A program made the translations under genes and the position numbers. Below the pieces are notes generated by a model. It was not told where the DNA came from. It worked only from the letters and a program-made list of their open reading frames with translations, and ran no database searches. 33,232 nucleotides of DNA. Source: a virus. Location: positions 1-33,232 of the IMG/VR virus record IMGVR_UViG_3300037245_000320; one strand, written 5' to 3'. This document shows, one piece after another, positions 20,090-28,223 of the stretch. Each line of letters opens with the position of its first letter. Positions within the stretch are counted from its first letter, which is position 1.

Positions 20090-20758
20090 TTATAGTATTG
20101 ATTGAAGTCTTATGACCTCAATATTTAAACATTGTTTTCCTTGTGGCTCAACTATTCCACTATCATTGTAAACCCGAACAATAAAGTCAGAGGTTTCTTC
20201 CAAATCCGAACCCTTAATAATAAGTGGAGGATTCGTTAAATTCTCAAATGGATAAGAAGGATTAAAAGTATTAGATCCATCAATTATAAAGTTAGCAGGG
20301 GTTTTCTCTTGCCCTTTTATTTCCATTCTGTAACCTTGGAAATCTCCAAGCGTTTGCCCTGTTTCCATCAGTCCAGATTCAGCACTCGCTAATCTATTCA
20401 TCCCGACAAAAAGAGTCTTCCGATTATTGGTAAAAATAATAACTCCGAATCTTCCTGCAGCCATTATATCAATTTGCTCTCGCATATTTTCACTAATATA
20501 TTTAATGACAAGGTTAAGCTGCTGAGTCCAAAACTTAGATCCCGTAGTTTCTAAGGAAGAGACTGTTTCTTGATAAGTAGATGTCTCACTTGAGGAGTAT
20601 TTAAACATCCTCACAGCAAGTCCATCAGAAGTTATATTTGTAACAATATTGTTTACTTCTGTAACCACAAAAGGAGTATTGATAAAGTAGGCAGCAGCAA
20701 TGCCACCCACTTTATTTTTACATCCATCATCAGAACCCTTATCAAAAATACAAGTCAT
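20090..20758 (-). CDS. Paralogue of the tail-tube candidate with extra C-terminal domain
   Basis: A 222-aa protein that begins MTCIFDKGSDDGCKNKVGGI and contains FWTQQLNLVIKYISE, then GQTLGDFQGYRMEIKGQEKT and PANFI. These match the 186-aa protein at 24059-24619 (MTCLLGKG..., FWEQVLSLTIKKQD, AMGDLSGYTMVLTGREPKPANFL), so the two are paralogues. The C-terminal 40 residues (DFIVRVYNDSGIVEPQGKQC, then LNIE) instead resemble the 151-aa protein at 23504-23959. It is a virion component, perhaps a second tail tube or ring, or a tail decoration. The role is uncertain. Confidence 0.65.
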   Translation of the reverse strand: MTCIFDKGSDDGCKNKVGGIAAAYFINTPFVVTEVNNIVTNITSDGLAVRMFKYSSSETSTYQETVSSLETTGSKFWTQQLNLVIKYISENMREQIDIMAAGRFGVIIFTNNRKTLFVGMNRLASAESGLMETGQTLGDFQGYRMEIKGQEKTPANFIIDGSNTFNPSYPFENLTNPPLIIKGSDLEETSDFIVRVYNDSGIVEPQGKQCLNIEVIRLQSIL

Positions 20759-20759
20759 T

Positions 20760-21182
20760 TTATGCTCCTGTGAAAGTTAATCCTCCTGCTGCAAAAGCCA
20801 TTCCATCGACATACCAAAAAGTACCATCGCATACGAAGTTTGCATAATCTCCAATAGTTTCTGAATCGTGAACAAGAGAAACAGTAGTTTCTAATGAACC
20901 CGAAATCGCAACGCTATTAACATTTGCTATTCCATAAAGCACCTTTGCTGCATCAGCAGTTACAATAGTCCACGAAGTTGTGGCTATTAATCCTGTTACA
21001 ATAAATTTAAAATTCAATCCTGCTGCTAAGGCTGGAAGCGTAATTGCTGCTCCTGCTGTTGCTGCTGGAAGTACATAAGTTGTGCCACTTGTGGCAGCTG
21101 TTAAAGTTGTAGCTTCAGTAATTATACCGATAACTACTTTTTCTCTTGTTACGTCATTTGAGACGTGTACATCTGTTCCCAT
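20760..21182 (-). CDS. Putative decoration/structural protein (140 aa)
   Basis: A 140-aa protein rich in Ala, Thr, Gly and Val with predicted beta strands and no charged clusters beyond the N-terminus (EKVVIGIITEATTLTAATSG, later AAITLPALAAGLNFKFIVTG). Such beta-rich, low-charge proteins are typical of capsid decoration or fibre proteins. It sits in the connector/fibre part of the structural block, one nt before the next gene. The family is not recognised. Confidence 0.6.
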   Translation of the reverse strand: MGTDVHVSNDVTREKVVIGIITEATTLTAATSGTTYVLPAATAGAAITLPALAAGLNFKFIVTGLIATTSWTIVTADAAKVLYGIANVNSVAISGSLETTVSLVHDSETIGDYANFVCDGTFWYVDGMAFAAGGLTFTGA

Positions 21183-21190
21183 AATAATTA

Positions 21191-21277
21191 TTATTTACTC
21201 GTTTGTTTGTTGAGTTTCCTCAAATAGATGTCAAGCTTTTTGACATTTTCTTTTTTAGGCTTATATTTCTTTTTCAT
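21191..21277 (-). CDS. Very small basic protein (28 aa)
   Basis: ATG 21277 overlaps the connector gene's stop as ATGA. The 28-aa product is highly basic (MKKKYKPKKENVKKLDIYLR and a short tail ending NKQTSK). Coupling to the connector gene makes translation likely. The role is unknown. Confidence 0.5.
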   Translation of the reverse strand: MKKKYKPKKENVKKLDIYLRKLNKQTSK

Positions 21278-21792
21278 AGATTCCAATTAGTTAGGCTTTG
21301 TTGTGGCCCTGAATTAAATTCCCCTCCATCAATAGACTCTGTTAATTCAGGATATAAGCTAGTGTTATCACACAAATAAGAGCTTAATTTGTCACCATAA
21401 AACTCTGCCTTATTCTTAAATCTAGCTGTTAGCGTTCCCACATTTGCATCAGTAGGAGTTGCTGAATTAACAGACTGATGTTGATACACTCCTCCGTTTG
21501 CAATCGAATACTGAATAAAAGGCATAGCATCCCACATTGTTAAGAAAACTAAGTAAGGAGTTATATAAATATTCACCAATGTAGCATAAACCTCATTTCC
21601 TGCATCGTTTAAAGTTCCAGCCTCTATCAAGGATTTACACTTATCTAATAACTTAGTGCCAACTACTGGCTGAAGATGTATCTCCTGCGCTGTATTAACG
21701 TGAGGGAGTATTTTATCCTCATCTATGTTTCCGTTCAATGGCGTTAAAGCCATGATGTCATCTCGATTTATAAGAAGTGTTTGAGTACTCAT
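21274..21792 (-). CDS. Head-tail connector (gp6-like adaptor, DUF6712-like)
   Basis: A 172-aa protein with an N-terminal LLINRDDIMALTPLNGNIDE, then LPHVNTAQEIHLQPVVGTKL and an alpha-helical body (YATLVNIYITPYLVFLTMWD). This matches the Bacteroidota-phage head-tail adaptor group (gp6-like/DUF6712): an N-terminal strand, a helix entering 'DKI..hV..Aq...i.p.lG..ll', then paired helices. Such proteins sit under the portal. The ATG overlaps the portal stop (ATGA), the usual portal-adaptor coupling. Confidence 0.75.
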   Translation of the reverse strand: MSTQTLLINRDDIMALTPLNGNIDEDKILPHVNTAQEIHLQPVVGTKLLDKCKSLIEAGTLNDAGNEVYATLVNIYITPYLVFLTMWDAMPFIQYSIANGGVYQHQSVNSATPTDANVGTLTARFKNKAEFYGDKLSSYLCDNTSLYPELTESIDGGEFNSGPQQSLTNWNL

Positions 21793-23507
21793 AGTCCAAA
21801 ATATTTACTTAAAAATCCCTGCTTAGGCTGGTCAATAGGAGCTGTCGCAACCTGCTTAGGATTACGAACTCTATAACCTGCTTTTTCTGCTTTGTTAGTT
21901 GATACCTTCGGAGCTAATGGATTGCCAGGAGAAATATTCCCACCTGTTCGCATAAAGGTTTTTCTCACCCACTTATGATAACAATTTCCACCTCCTTTAT
22001 ATAACCATATAGAATAAGTGTTTGCTCCTTTAGGCCCCCATCCTGGATTAACAGGCTGACTCCCCATCTGTATAATATCTTCTTTACGATAAAGCTTCCC
22101 TGCTGAAATCATCTTCTGACAAAATTCCCTTTCAGGAGAGGGGCTTCCACTATACTCATATCTTACTTTGAAAACAGTTTCATCTATCTTTGCATCTTGT
22201 GAGCTTTTGGCGTTAGGTCGGGCAGTTCCTGTTGATACTAGCTCTAGTTTTTCCTCAAGCTCATAATCAACATCTCCTTCATCAATTAGTTCCCACTCTT
22301 TAGGATCTAAGTACTCGCCTTTACCAATTAGCAAGTCAATACCATGCTTTGAGAGAGTTTCTTCTACCTCCTCTTTGTCTGTAAATTCAATAGGTGTTAA
22401 GCTTACAAAATCAACAGGAATATTAACTCCTAAATATCCTAAAACTCTTTCTATGTTGTCTAACATGACAACTCTAAAGCTTCTTAAAACTGATCGCTCA
22501 TAAAGTAACCAAGCGTTTTTTAATTCATCAGCATTAGAGCCAAGTCCTGAGCTGTCACGAATCCCGAAAAATAGAGGAGAAGTAACCCTGTGGCCTACCA
22601 TGATTTTACCTGTGGCTTCTTCACTTAGGAATTTGAATTGCTTATCTAAATCGCTAACCGTAATACCCTCGATTGTTGTCGCACTATCCTTGTCTTTGTT
22701 AAACGAAAGAACAAATTTACCCGCATTTGTTGAGCCTGTGAATTTCTTTGTGATCTTAGCCTCAATCTGATTTCTTATGATCTCTCCGGGATCTCCATCA
22801 TTGAAGTTGATTACTTGTCCTGGAACAAACCCATTCATAATATTATTTAGATGGAAGTTTGCAATTTCTTCTTCTATATTTGCATATTGTAAAGCCCCTT
22901 GATAGTCAACTGAAGGATAATAAAAAGAGCCTGAACGATAAGGTTTAACTACTATTACGCTAGTTTCTTGAATGTTCTTAGGATTGAAAACAGGGAATGG
23001 CTTAGGTCTAAATTGTGGTTTAGTAATTTGTGACCAATCATCAGAGAACCACCACTCATTTATATTTCCTTCGCTATCAGCTTTTCCTGATCTCCAATTC
23101 TGAACAGGAGTATAATCTAGCTCAAAACCGTCTCTTTTTTCTGGCTGTTCACCATCTTTTGGTTCTGTAATCGCATTTCCAACCGCTATCTCAATATAAA
23201 ATCCGTAAGTTTTTAAATCAAAAGCCCACTTTCGAAGATTGTCATTAGGGAATAGTTTTTTAACAGCTAGTAAAGCCTCTGAATCTTCAACTGAACCAAC
23301 AGGAGCTAATCCCATCCCTACAATCGCATCAGATATTCCGTTTATAATAGCGTGATTCGTAGGTGAGCCTCTATAACGATCAAGTAAATAACCAAAATAA
23401 TTATTGTCCTCACCATACTTTACCCAATTTCTACCAGGAATCTCTGCAATAACAGGAGTCACATAGTTGGCTAGCTCTATGAATATAGGTTGGTTATTTT
23501 CGCTCAT
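21789..23507 (-). CDS. Portal protein with C-terminal extra domain
   Basis: A 572-aa protein whose first 400 or so residues look like a phage portal: PGRNWVKYGEDNNYFGYLLD near the start, VDYQGALQYANIEEEIANFH in the clip/stem region, and RVTSPLFFGIRDSSGLGSNA plus a long helical crown region. The C-terminal 120 residues form a separate domain (FKVRYEYSGSPSPEREFCQK, later WGPKGANTYSIWLYKGGGNC and a following YHKW) of the type often seen attached to XkdF-like proteins. The portal forms the dodecameric DNA gate. It overlaps both neighbours by 4 nt. Confidence 0.85.
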   Translation of the reverse strand: MSENNQPIFIELANYVTPVIAEIPGRNWVKYGEDNNYFGYLLDRYRGSPTNHAIINGISDAIVGMGLAPVGSVEDSEALLAVKKLFPNDNLRKWAFDLKTYGFYIEIAVGNAITEPKDGEQPEKRDGFELDYTPVQNWRSGKADSEGNINEWWFSDDWSQITKPQFRPKPFPVFNPKNIQETSVIVVKPYRSGSFYYPSVDYQGALQYANIEEEIANFHLNNIMNGFVPGQVINFNDGDPGEIIRNQIEAKITKKFTGSTNAGKFVLSFNKDKDSATTIEGITVSDLDKQFKFLSEEATGKIMVGHRVTSPLFFGIRDSSGLGSNADELKNAWLLYERSVLRSFRVVMLDNIERVLGYLGVNIPVDFVSLTPIEFTDKEEVEETLSKHGIDLLIGKGEYLDPKEWELIDEGDVDYELEEKLELVSTGTARPNAKSSQDAKIDETVFKVRYEYSGSPSPEREFCQKMISAGKLYRKEDIIQMGSQPVNPGWGPKGANTYSIWLYKGGGNCYHKWVRKTFMRTGGNISPGNPLAPKVSTNKAEKAGYRVRNPKQVATAPIDQPKQGFLSKYFGL

Positions 23508-23959
23508 GGTTTAACAGTATAAATAAGTTTATCTTTTGTTGGTTGGGTATAATATCCCTGCATTACGCTAAAATTCTCAAAGTCTGTTTGTGATGTGATG
23601 TATATCTTCTGGAAAGTGATTAAGCTTTCAGCAGCGAAAGCCATTAATTCGGCAATCTCAAAGTTTAAGCATCCTTTAGCCTCAACTATTCCACCATCAA
23701 TAATTACTCTATCAATAAAATCCTGATATTCTGTACCACCTAACAAAGAAAATATTTGTAATATATAAAACCTCTTATCGGTAAAGTCCACAGTGACGTT
23801 TATAGTCAACTGCCCATCATCTAAAGAGCCTTCAGTAATTGTATCGGTTGAGAGATTTGTTGATTCATCTGTCACCCTAACAAGATACTGAATTCCGAAA
23901 TGTTCACGGACAGATACTATGACCTCTTGTGCTGTTGATATTGGTAATAATATTATCAT
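23504..23959 (-). CDS. Structural protein of unknown role (151 aa)
   Basis: A 151-aa beta-rich protein with two strands-rich halves. The central stretch DFIDRVIIDGGIVEAKGCLN, followed by FEIAELMAF, resembles the C-terminal 40 residues of the 222-aa protein at 20090-20758. It follows a terminator and precedes the portal (ATGA overlap at 23507). A virion role is likely by position. The function is not recognised. Confidence 0.6.
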   Translation of the reverse strand: MIILLPISTAQEVIVSVREHFGIQYLVRVTDESTNLSTDTITEGSLDDGQLTINVTVDFTDKRFYILQIFSLLGGTEYQDFIDRVIIDGGIVEAKGCLNFEIAELMAFAAESLITFQKIYITSQTDFENFSVMQGYYTQPTKDKLIYTVKP

Positions 23960-24003
23960 CTATATAATATAACCCACAAAGTCTAAATTTGTTTTTAATT
24001 CAA

Positions 24004-24037
24004 TAAAAAAAGCCTCCCCATTACAGAAAGGCTTTTC
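24004..24037 (-). terminator. Intrinsic terminator between the tube candidate and the portal group
   Basis: On the minus strand an 8-bp stem AAAAGCCT/AGGCTTTT encloses a 13-nt loop and is followed by a 7-T run. It is 22 nt past the stop of the 186-aa gene. The stem would also make a weaker hairpin in the other direction, but there is no T run on that side. Downstream transcription of the portal group then needs read-through or its own promoter. Confidence 0.8.
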
Positions 24038-24058
24038 TTGATATATATAAAGCTCCTA

Positions 24059-24619
24059 TTATGCAGGAGGGTCAGCACCTTTAGTTACAGTCACCGCCGA
24101 AGTCATCCCATCAAAAGGATAATCAGCAGCAGCAGTGCTTACTCCAGGAGTTAAGAAATTAGCTGGCTTTGGTTCTCTTCCTGTCAATACCATAGTATAT
24201 CCAGAGAGATCACCCATTGCTGTACCTGTTACAATAGTGCCACCTGTCGCATCAACGCCGAACAGACGCCCGACCATAAACAGATTGCTATTGTTATCTA
24301 ATACAAAAACAAAGGGATTTCCATAAGCCATTATTTTCAGCTCTTTATTTGTAATAGCATCTTGCTTCTTAATAGTCAAGCTTAACACTTGCTCCCAAAA
24401 AGTTGTGCCATTTTCTCGGCTAGAATTTACATTCTGAACCAAGTTAGATACGTCTTTTGTAACGTATTCGTAAACTGTTACCACCCCTAAATCGGTGATA
24501 ATATCAGCAGCACTTTCAACGATTACTTCAGATCCAGGGTTTAAAAAGAATACCTTTTGAATCCCCCCGATTGAATCTTTGCAAAGTTCGAGTCTGCCTT
24601 TACCTAGTAAACAAGTCAT
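24059..24619 (-). CDS. Putative major tail tube-like structural protein
   Basis: A 186-aa protein beginning MTCLLGKGRLELCKDSIGGI, with FWEQVLSLTIKKQD, KELKIMAYGNPFVFVLDNNS and AMGDLSGYTMVLTGREPKPA downstream. The pattern (Cys-containing N-terminus, 'QxLxxxLKKQD', then 'GDLSGYT...PANF') is that of an abundant Bacteroidota-phage structural protein I associate with the tail tube. It lies just after the capsid gene and just before a strong terminator, consistent with very high expression. The tube role is inferred from abundance cues and position. The paralogue at 20090-20758 is its relative. Confidence 0.6.
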   Translation of the reverse strand: MTCLLGKGRLELCKDSIGGIQKVFFLNPGSEVIVESAADIITDLGVVTVYEYVTKDVSNLVQNVNSSRENGTTFWEQVLSLTIKKQDAITNKELKIMAYGNPFVFVLDNNSNLFMVGRLFGVDATGGTIVTGTAMGDLSGYTMVLTGREPKPANFLTPGVSTAAADYPFDGMTSAVTVTKGADPPA

Positions 24620-24643
24620 AATTTTAAGATTTAAAGGTTAATA

Positions 24644-26113
24644 CTAAGCTGGAGTATAAAGAACAATCTCTGAACTTATACCATACTGAACAGCAGCAGT
24701 AAATCTCAAACCGAATCTTACGTTTTGTGATAAGTCATGCTCTGCCATATCTAAAATACTCACGCTGTTTGCATCATCTAGTAATCCTGTTCCGTACCAT
24801 AAGTTACTTCTTTGAGCAGCTACCATGAATGAAGTATTTAAACCAGGAACTATAACCATTTGAATACCGTTGAATGATAAGCCTTGTCCTCTAGTATGCC
24901 ATTGCGTACCTTGAGCGTTTGTTCCACTACCACCAACACCTGCAGCAATAAATCCACCTAAAGCAGTGATATAAGAATTACCCACTAAGTTAGAAACGTA
25001 AAGAGTCATATCTGGCTCGTTAATTACGTTATTAGGAATCTTATTTACAACAGTAGTAAGCTCTGCAATTACGTTTGAAGCAGTTACAGTAGTACCAGCC
25101 TCGTCAATTACATCACCATCAGCAGTCATCAATGGAACGAATCCACCAAACGAGCCTGAAGTAGCTTCAACACCATGCCAGATTGCACTCTCAATTGAAC
25201 CGTTTACTTGGTTCGCTATCTCCTGAGCGAAAAACGCTTGGAAGGTAGGAGGTAAAATATCATTAGCAGAGAATCCCATAGAGATTGCATCCCAATCTGA
25301 TCTAAAGTCAGTCTTACAAACTTCTAAATTAACCTGTAAAGATTTAGGAGTTAAAATTCTTGATGTGATTGTGACTGTTCCTGTTGGATCAAAGTCACAA
25401 GTTGCATCAGCAAGTAATCCGGTAGTAACAACTTTCTTAACTACTTCTTTAAGCTTGATATTAGGCTTAATAGTAATAAGATTTCCACCTAAAGTTGCAC
25501 CCTGTAAAGTAGCAGCAGCAATATACATTCCTGCACTCTCACCTGCATAGGTCGAAGTGATTGAAGTAGTTGTTGATAAAGCTAATTTGCTATTATAAAA
25601 TGGAGTCAGTTGCATTGCAGCATCTATCCTTTGAGGAGTAGACATTGAAGCTCTTGGAATAACTTGCATATTTAAAGCAGGAGATTTTCCTTCTGGAGAA
25701 GTATTTACTCCACCCTTACCTCTTTTTGCAAGGTCGGTCTTTAAGATTGCATTTTCCTTTTTCATCGCCTTCAATTCGTCTTTGTTTGCTTTTGCCTTAT
25801 CGACAATTTTCTGAGCATCTTCATCGCTTAATTCTTCTTCTTTTTTCTCAGCAGCAACAGCAGCTTTGATTTCTCCGATGATACCTTCGGCTTCTACAAC
25901 CAAAACACGACCATCACTAAGTTCATAGCTTCCAATAGGAAGTGGAGTTCTTTCTTCGCCTTCCTGAAGGAATACACTTTCTCCAGCTTCAAAAGATTCA
26001 GCCCATAAGACTTCACCGCCTTTGAGTTCTACTTGTTCGAGTTTGATTTCGCCCTCTTCAAGAAATACCTTTTTTAGTTTATTGTAAAGGTTTTCATTTG
26101 TTTTTTTCTTCAT
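24644..26113 (-). CDS. Major capsid protein with N-terminal scaffold-like region
   Basis: A 489-aa protein from ATG 26113 (a GTG 33 nt upstream is less likely). Residues about 1-145 are highly charged and coiled-coil-like (EEELSDEDAQKIVDKAKANK, DELKAMKKENAILKTDL), typical of an HK97-type delta/scaffold region that the protease removes. The remaining 340 residues are a low-charge alpha/beta shell domain (SARASM-like junction near MQVIPRASMSTPQRIDAAMQ, then FYNSKLALSTTTSITSTYAG, and a C-terminal RFGLRFTAAVQYGISSEIVL). The HK97-fold call is by domain pattern and neighbours. It is preceded by its own terminator, so it may have a separate transcript. Confidence 0.85.
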   Translation of the reverse strand: MKKKTNENLYNKLKKVFLEEGEIKLEQVELKGGEVLWAESFEAGESVFLQEGEERTPLPIGSYELSDGRVLVVEAEGIIGEIKAAVAAEKKEEELSDEDAQKIVDKAKANKDELKAMKKENAILKTDLAKRGKGGVNTSPEGKSPALNMQVIPRASMSTPQRIDAAMQLTPFYNSKLALSTTTSITSTYAGESAGMYIAAATLQGATLGGNLITIKPNIKLKEVVKKVVTTGLLADATCDFDPTGTVTITSRILTPKSLQVNLEVCKTDFRSDWDAISMGFSANDILPPTFQAFFAQEIANQVNGSIESAIWHGVEATSGSFGGFVPLMTADGDVIDEAGTTVTASNVIAELTTVVNKIPNNVINEPDMTLYVSNLVGNSYITALGGFIAAGVGGSGTNAQGTQWHTRGQGLSFNGIQMVIVPGLNTSFMVAAQRSNLWYGTGLLDDANSVSILDMAEHDLSQNVRFGLRFTAAVQYGISSEIVLYTPA

Positions 26114-26167
26114 AATTTCTAATATTAGATAAATTAATTTATACACATAAAACCCTCGAAATGGGGA

Positions 26168-26188
26168 TTTGTCTTAAATTGAGACAAA
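26168..26188. repeat. Inverted repeat TTTGTCT / AGACAAA near the terminator
   Basis: TTTGTCT (26168-26174) and AGACAAA (26182-26188) form a 7-bp perfect inverted repeat that can extend inwards through T.G and A-T pairs, leaving a very small loop. It adjoins the terminator's T run on the capsid side. It may be an operator, an mRNA stabiliser at the 5' end of the capsid message, or part of the terminator. Confidence 0.45.
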
Positions 26189-26221
26189 AAAAAGAGGATG
26201 CCCACCCAATGAGACACCCTC
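26186..26221 (-). terminator. Intrinsic terminator upstream of the capsid gene
   Basis: On the minus strand GAGGGTG pairs with CATCCTC (one G.U), and inner T.G/C-G pairs may extend the stem to about 10 bp before the loop. Eight T follow immediately. It stands between the 268-aa gene and the capsid gene, with 72 nt left before the capsid ATG. Confidence 0.8.
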
Positions 26222-26245
26222 CTTAACCCTAACCAAAAAAGTATT

Positions 26246-27052
26246 TTATTCTCCTACTGTATATTGACCCATTATACTAACCCTGACTCTATCTAATGTT
26301 TGTAAAGCATCCCTTACAGTTCCTTTAAATATTTCAGGTATTGCAGGGTCTATTCTCAAAACAACCCCATATGTCTTTTTAACATCAAATATTACATCTA
26401 CACCAAAATTACCTCCCCCACCAGAACGTGGATTATATTCAACAACTGCACCAAATTCTCTAAAATCAGAGTTAGTTCTATATGTACCAAGTCCTTGGTC
26501 TATTGCATTTTCTTTAACGAATCTAATACCATTTGTTAATGCAGTTAAATCTCCAAATTTACCATCGTCTCCTGCTGCTGCTGCATTCCATATACTAACA
26601 ACAACTGCTTGGATATCTATTGGAGTAACCCCTTGCCTCATATTAAATATAAAATCAACAGGTGTGCTACTACCATCTACATCCATTTCTATTACTCCCC
26701 TTATAACAGTAGCACCAGTAGTAAAATCATTACCCACTTCATTCTGAATAGTAATATCATTTGTGGAAACACTCATTACTTTAGTTTGAAGATATAAATC
26801 ATTCTCCATTATTACCATATATTCACCTCCTGCAGTAAATCCATGTCCTACACTTACAGCAATAACAGTATCACCTTTAGTAACAGCACTAGTAAGAGTT
26901 ATGTCTGTCTTATCTTCTCTCATTAAAAAATATTGAAAAGGGGGTGATGTTGTGTCTTGAAGGCTTACATCCAAAGCGTTGCTAGTGGTGCTTAAGGGCA
27001 TTCCTTTACCCTCTTTATCTGATATTTGTATTAGTTGTCCTTGACTTCCCAT
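26246..27052 (-). CDS. MGSQG-family structural protein 2 (268 aa)
   Basis: A 268-aa protein that begins MGSQGQLIQISDKEGKGMPL, the same N-terminal signature as the protein encoded just upstream (MGSQGSLVQLSDENGNGIPL). The rest is unrelated in detail: strands with DITLTSAVTKGDTVIAVSVG and AGGEYMVIMENDLYLQTKVM suggest a beta-sandwich, and the C-terminal half has GIRFVKENAIDQGLGTYRTN. The shared N-terminus probably docks both proteins to the same virion site, with the rest exposed. It lies before the capsid terminator. A head decoration or fibre role is inferred. Confidence 0.6.
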   Translation of the reverse strand: MGSQGQLIQISDKEGKGMPLSTTSNALDVSLQDTTSPPFQYFLMREDKTDITLTSAVTKGDTVIAVSVGHGFTAGGEYMVIMENDLYLQTKVMSVSTNDITIQNEVGNDFTTGATVIRGVIEMDVDGSSTPVDFIFNMRQGVTPIDIQAVVVSIWNAAAAGDDGKFGDLTALTNGIRFVKENAIDQGLGTYRTNSDFREFGAVVEYNPRSGGGGNFGVDVIFDVKKTYGVVLRIDPAIPEIFKGTVRDALQTLDRVRVSIMGQYTVGE

Positions 27053-27058
27053 AATATA

Positions 27059-28222
27059 TTATTCTAACCAACCCTCAAAAGTATATGAAATCCCTGCTCC
27101 TCCTGCAACTCCGATAGCTCGACAATCAACATCGGTCATCTCTGCCAATATTAAAGGAAATTCAAACGTATGCTCGAAAGCAGTGGAAAATAAGAATGTA
27201 GTATTTTTTATCTGAAACAACTCTCCTGGAGGTCTGAAATACATATTCACCGTATTACCCTTATTGGAGTTTGTGGATGCTGAAAATGAAGTCATAAAGA
27301 AAGTCTTTCCCATTGGGATAGTCCAGATAGCCATTAGACTTTGATTCGCCCCTATTGGAGCTAGTGCCCAAACGACAGCAGGCTTTCCTGTTGTTACCGT
27401 TCCAGTTCCTACATATATAATTCCAACATTTGCTGTTGCTCCTGATGCTTCAGTACAAATTATCCTAAATACCCTAGAGTATTCCAAAGTAGATAACACT
27501 TCATCCTGACCAAAGATAGTTACTATCTCATTTTGTTCTAATCCTGTTGTAGAATTTAATCCGAATATTTGAACATCAGTTACTCCTGCTGAAGCTACTC
27601 CTGCTGTTGTATCTCCTGAAGCTCCAAATGTCACACCTGTTGAGTCTGTATCTGCAAACCCGAAAGCCATAGTTGCATCATTTGCCAATGGTAAAAGAGA
27701 TGTTAATATTGCTGAATCTGTTGCTCCACTAACTGTAAAGAATGAAGCCACATCTACGTCTAAAGCTAAGGCTGTTCTTAGTGCTAAACCTACATCATTA
27801 ACTCCGTCACTAAGTTCAACCGCAACAACAACTGCTTTTGGAGAGTTTGACATCCCTGCTGCTGTAATTGTCATAGTTATATTTCCTGCTCCTGTGCTTT
27901 CTCCTGCTGTACATTGGATGGTTTCAACTTGTAAAGTACCTCCATCATCAACATCTGAGCTTGATATTTTTACCACTCCTGGAGCTGCATCTACACCCGC
28001 CCAATTATAAAGACCATCCTCACTCCAAACTGATTCTTCACCTGTTCCAACAGCAGGATTAGACCCAAATTTATATTCAAAACTATGACCTGTAACATTA
28101 CCCTCAGCAATATCATAGGTATAAGGCATTGATGATACTCGTATTTTATTATCAGCTAATTTTAGAGGTATCCCATTACCATTCTCATCTGATAATTGTA
28201 CTAAACTTCCTTGTGATCCCAT
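27059..28222 (-). CDS. MGSQG-family structural protein 1 (387 aa)
   Basis: A 387-aa protein starting MGSQGSLVQLSDENGNGIPL. The middle (about residues 95-210) is an Ala/Thr/Gly-rich domain with TITAAGMSNSPKAVVVAVEL and FFTVSGATDSAILTSLLPLA, a pattern found in marine phage fibre and decoration proteins. The C-terminal 130 residues form a strand-rich domain with TIPMGKTFFMTSFSASTNS and FEHTFEFPLILAEMTD. It starts 1 nt after the protease stop and the related protein follows 6 nt later. It is a virion surface protein by inference. Confidence 0.6.
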   Translation of the reverse strand: MGSQGSLVQLSDENGNGIPLKLADNKIRVSSMPYTYDIAEGNVTGHSFEYKFGSNPAVGTGEESVWSEDGLYNWAGVDAAPGVVKISSSDVDDGGTLQVETIQCTAGESTGAGNITMTITAAGMSNSPKAVVVAVELSDGVNDVGLALRTALALDVDVASFFTVSGATDSAILTSLLPLANDATMAFGFADTDSTGVTFGASGDTTAGVASAGVTDVQIFGLNSTTGLEQNEIVTIFGQDEVLSTLEYSRVFRIICTEASGATANVGIIYVGTGTVTTGKPAVVWALAPIGANQSLMAIWTIPMGKTFFMTSFSASTNSNKGNTVNMYFRPPGELFQIKNTTFLFSTAFEHTFEFPLILAEMTDVDCRAIGVAGGAGISYTFEGWLE

Positions 28223-28223
28223 G

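Noticed and set aside
26101-26160. Consensus promoter in front of the capsid gene
   Set aside because: No TAnnTTTG match; the best stretch (CCATTTCG) has three mismatches.
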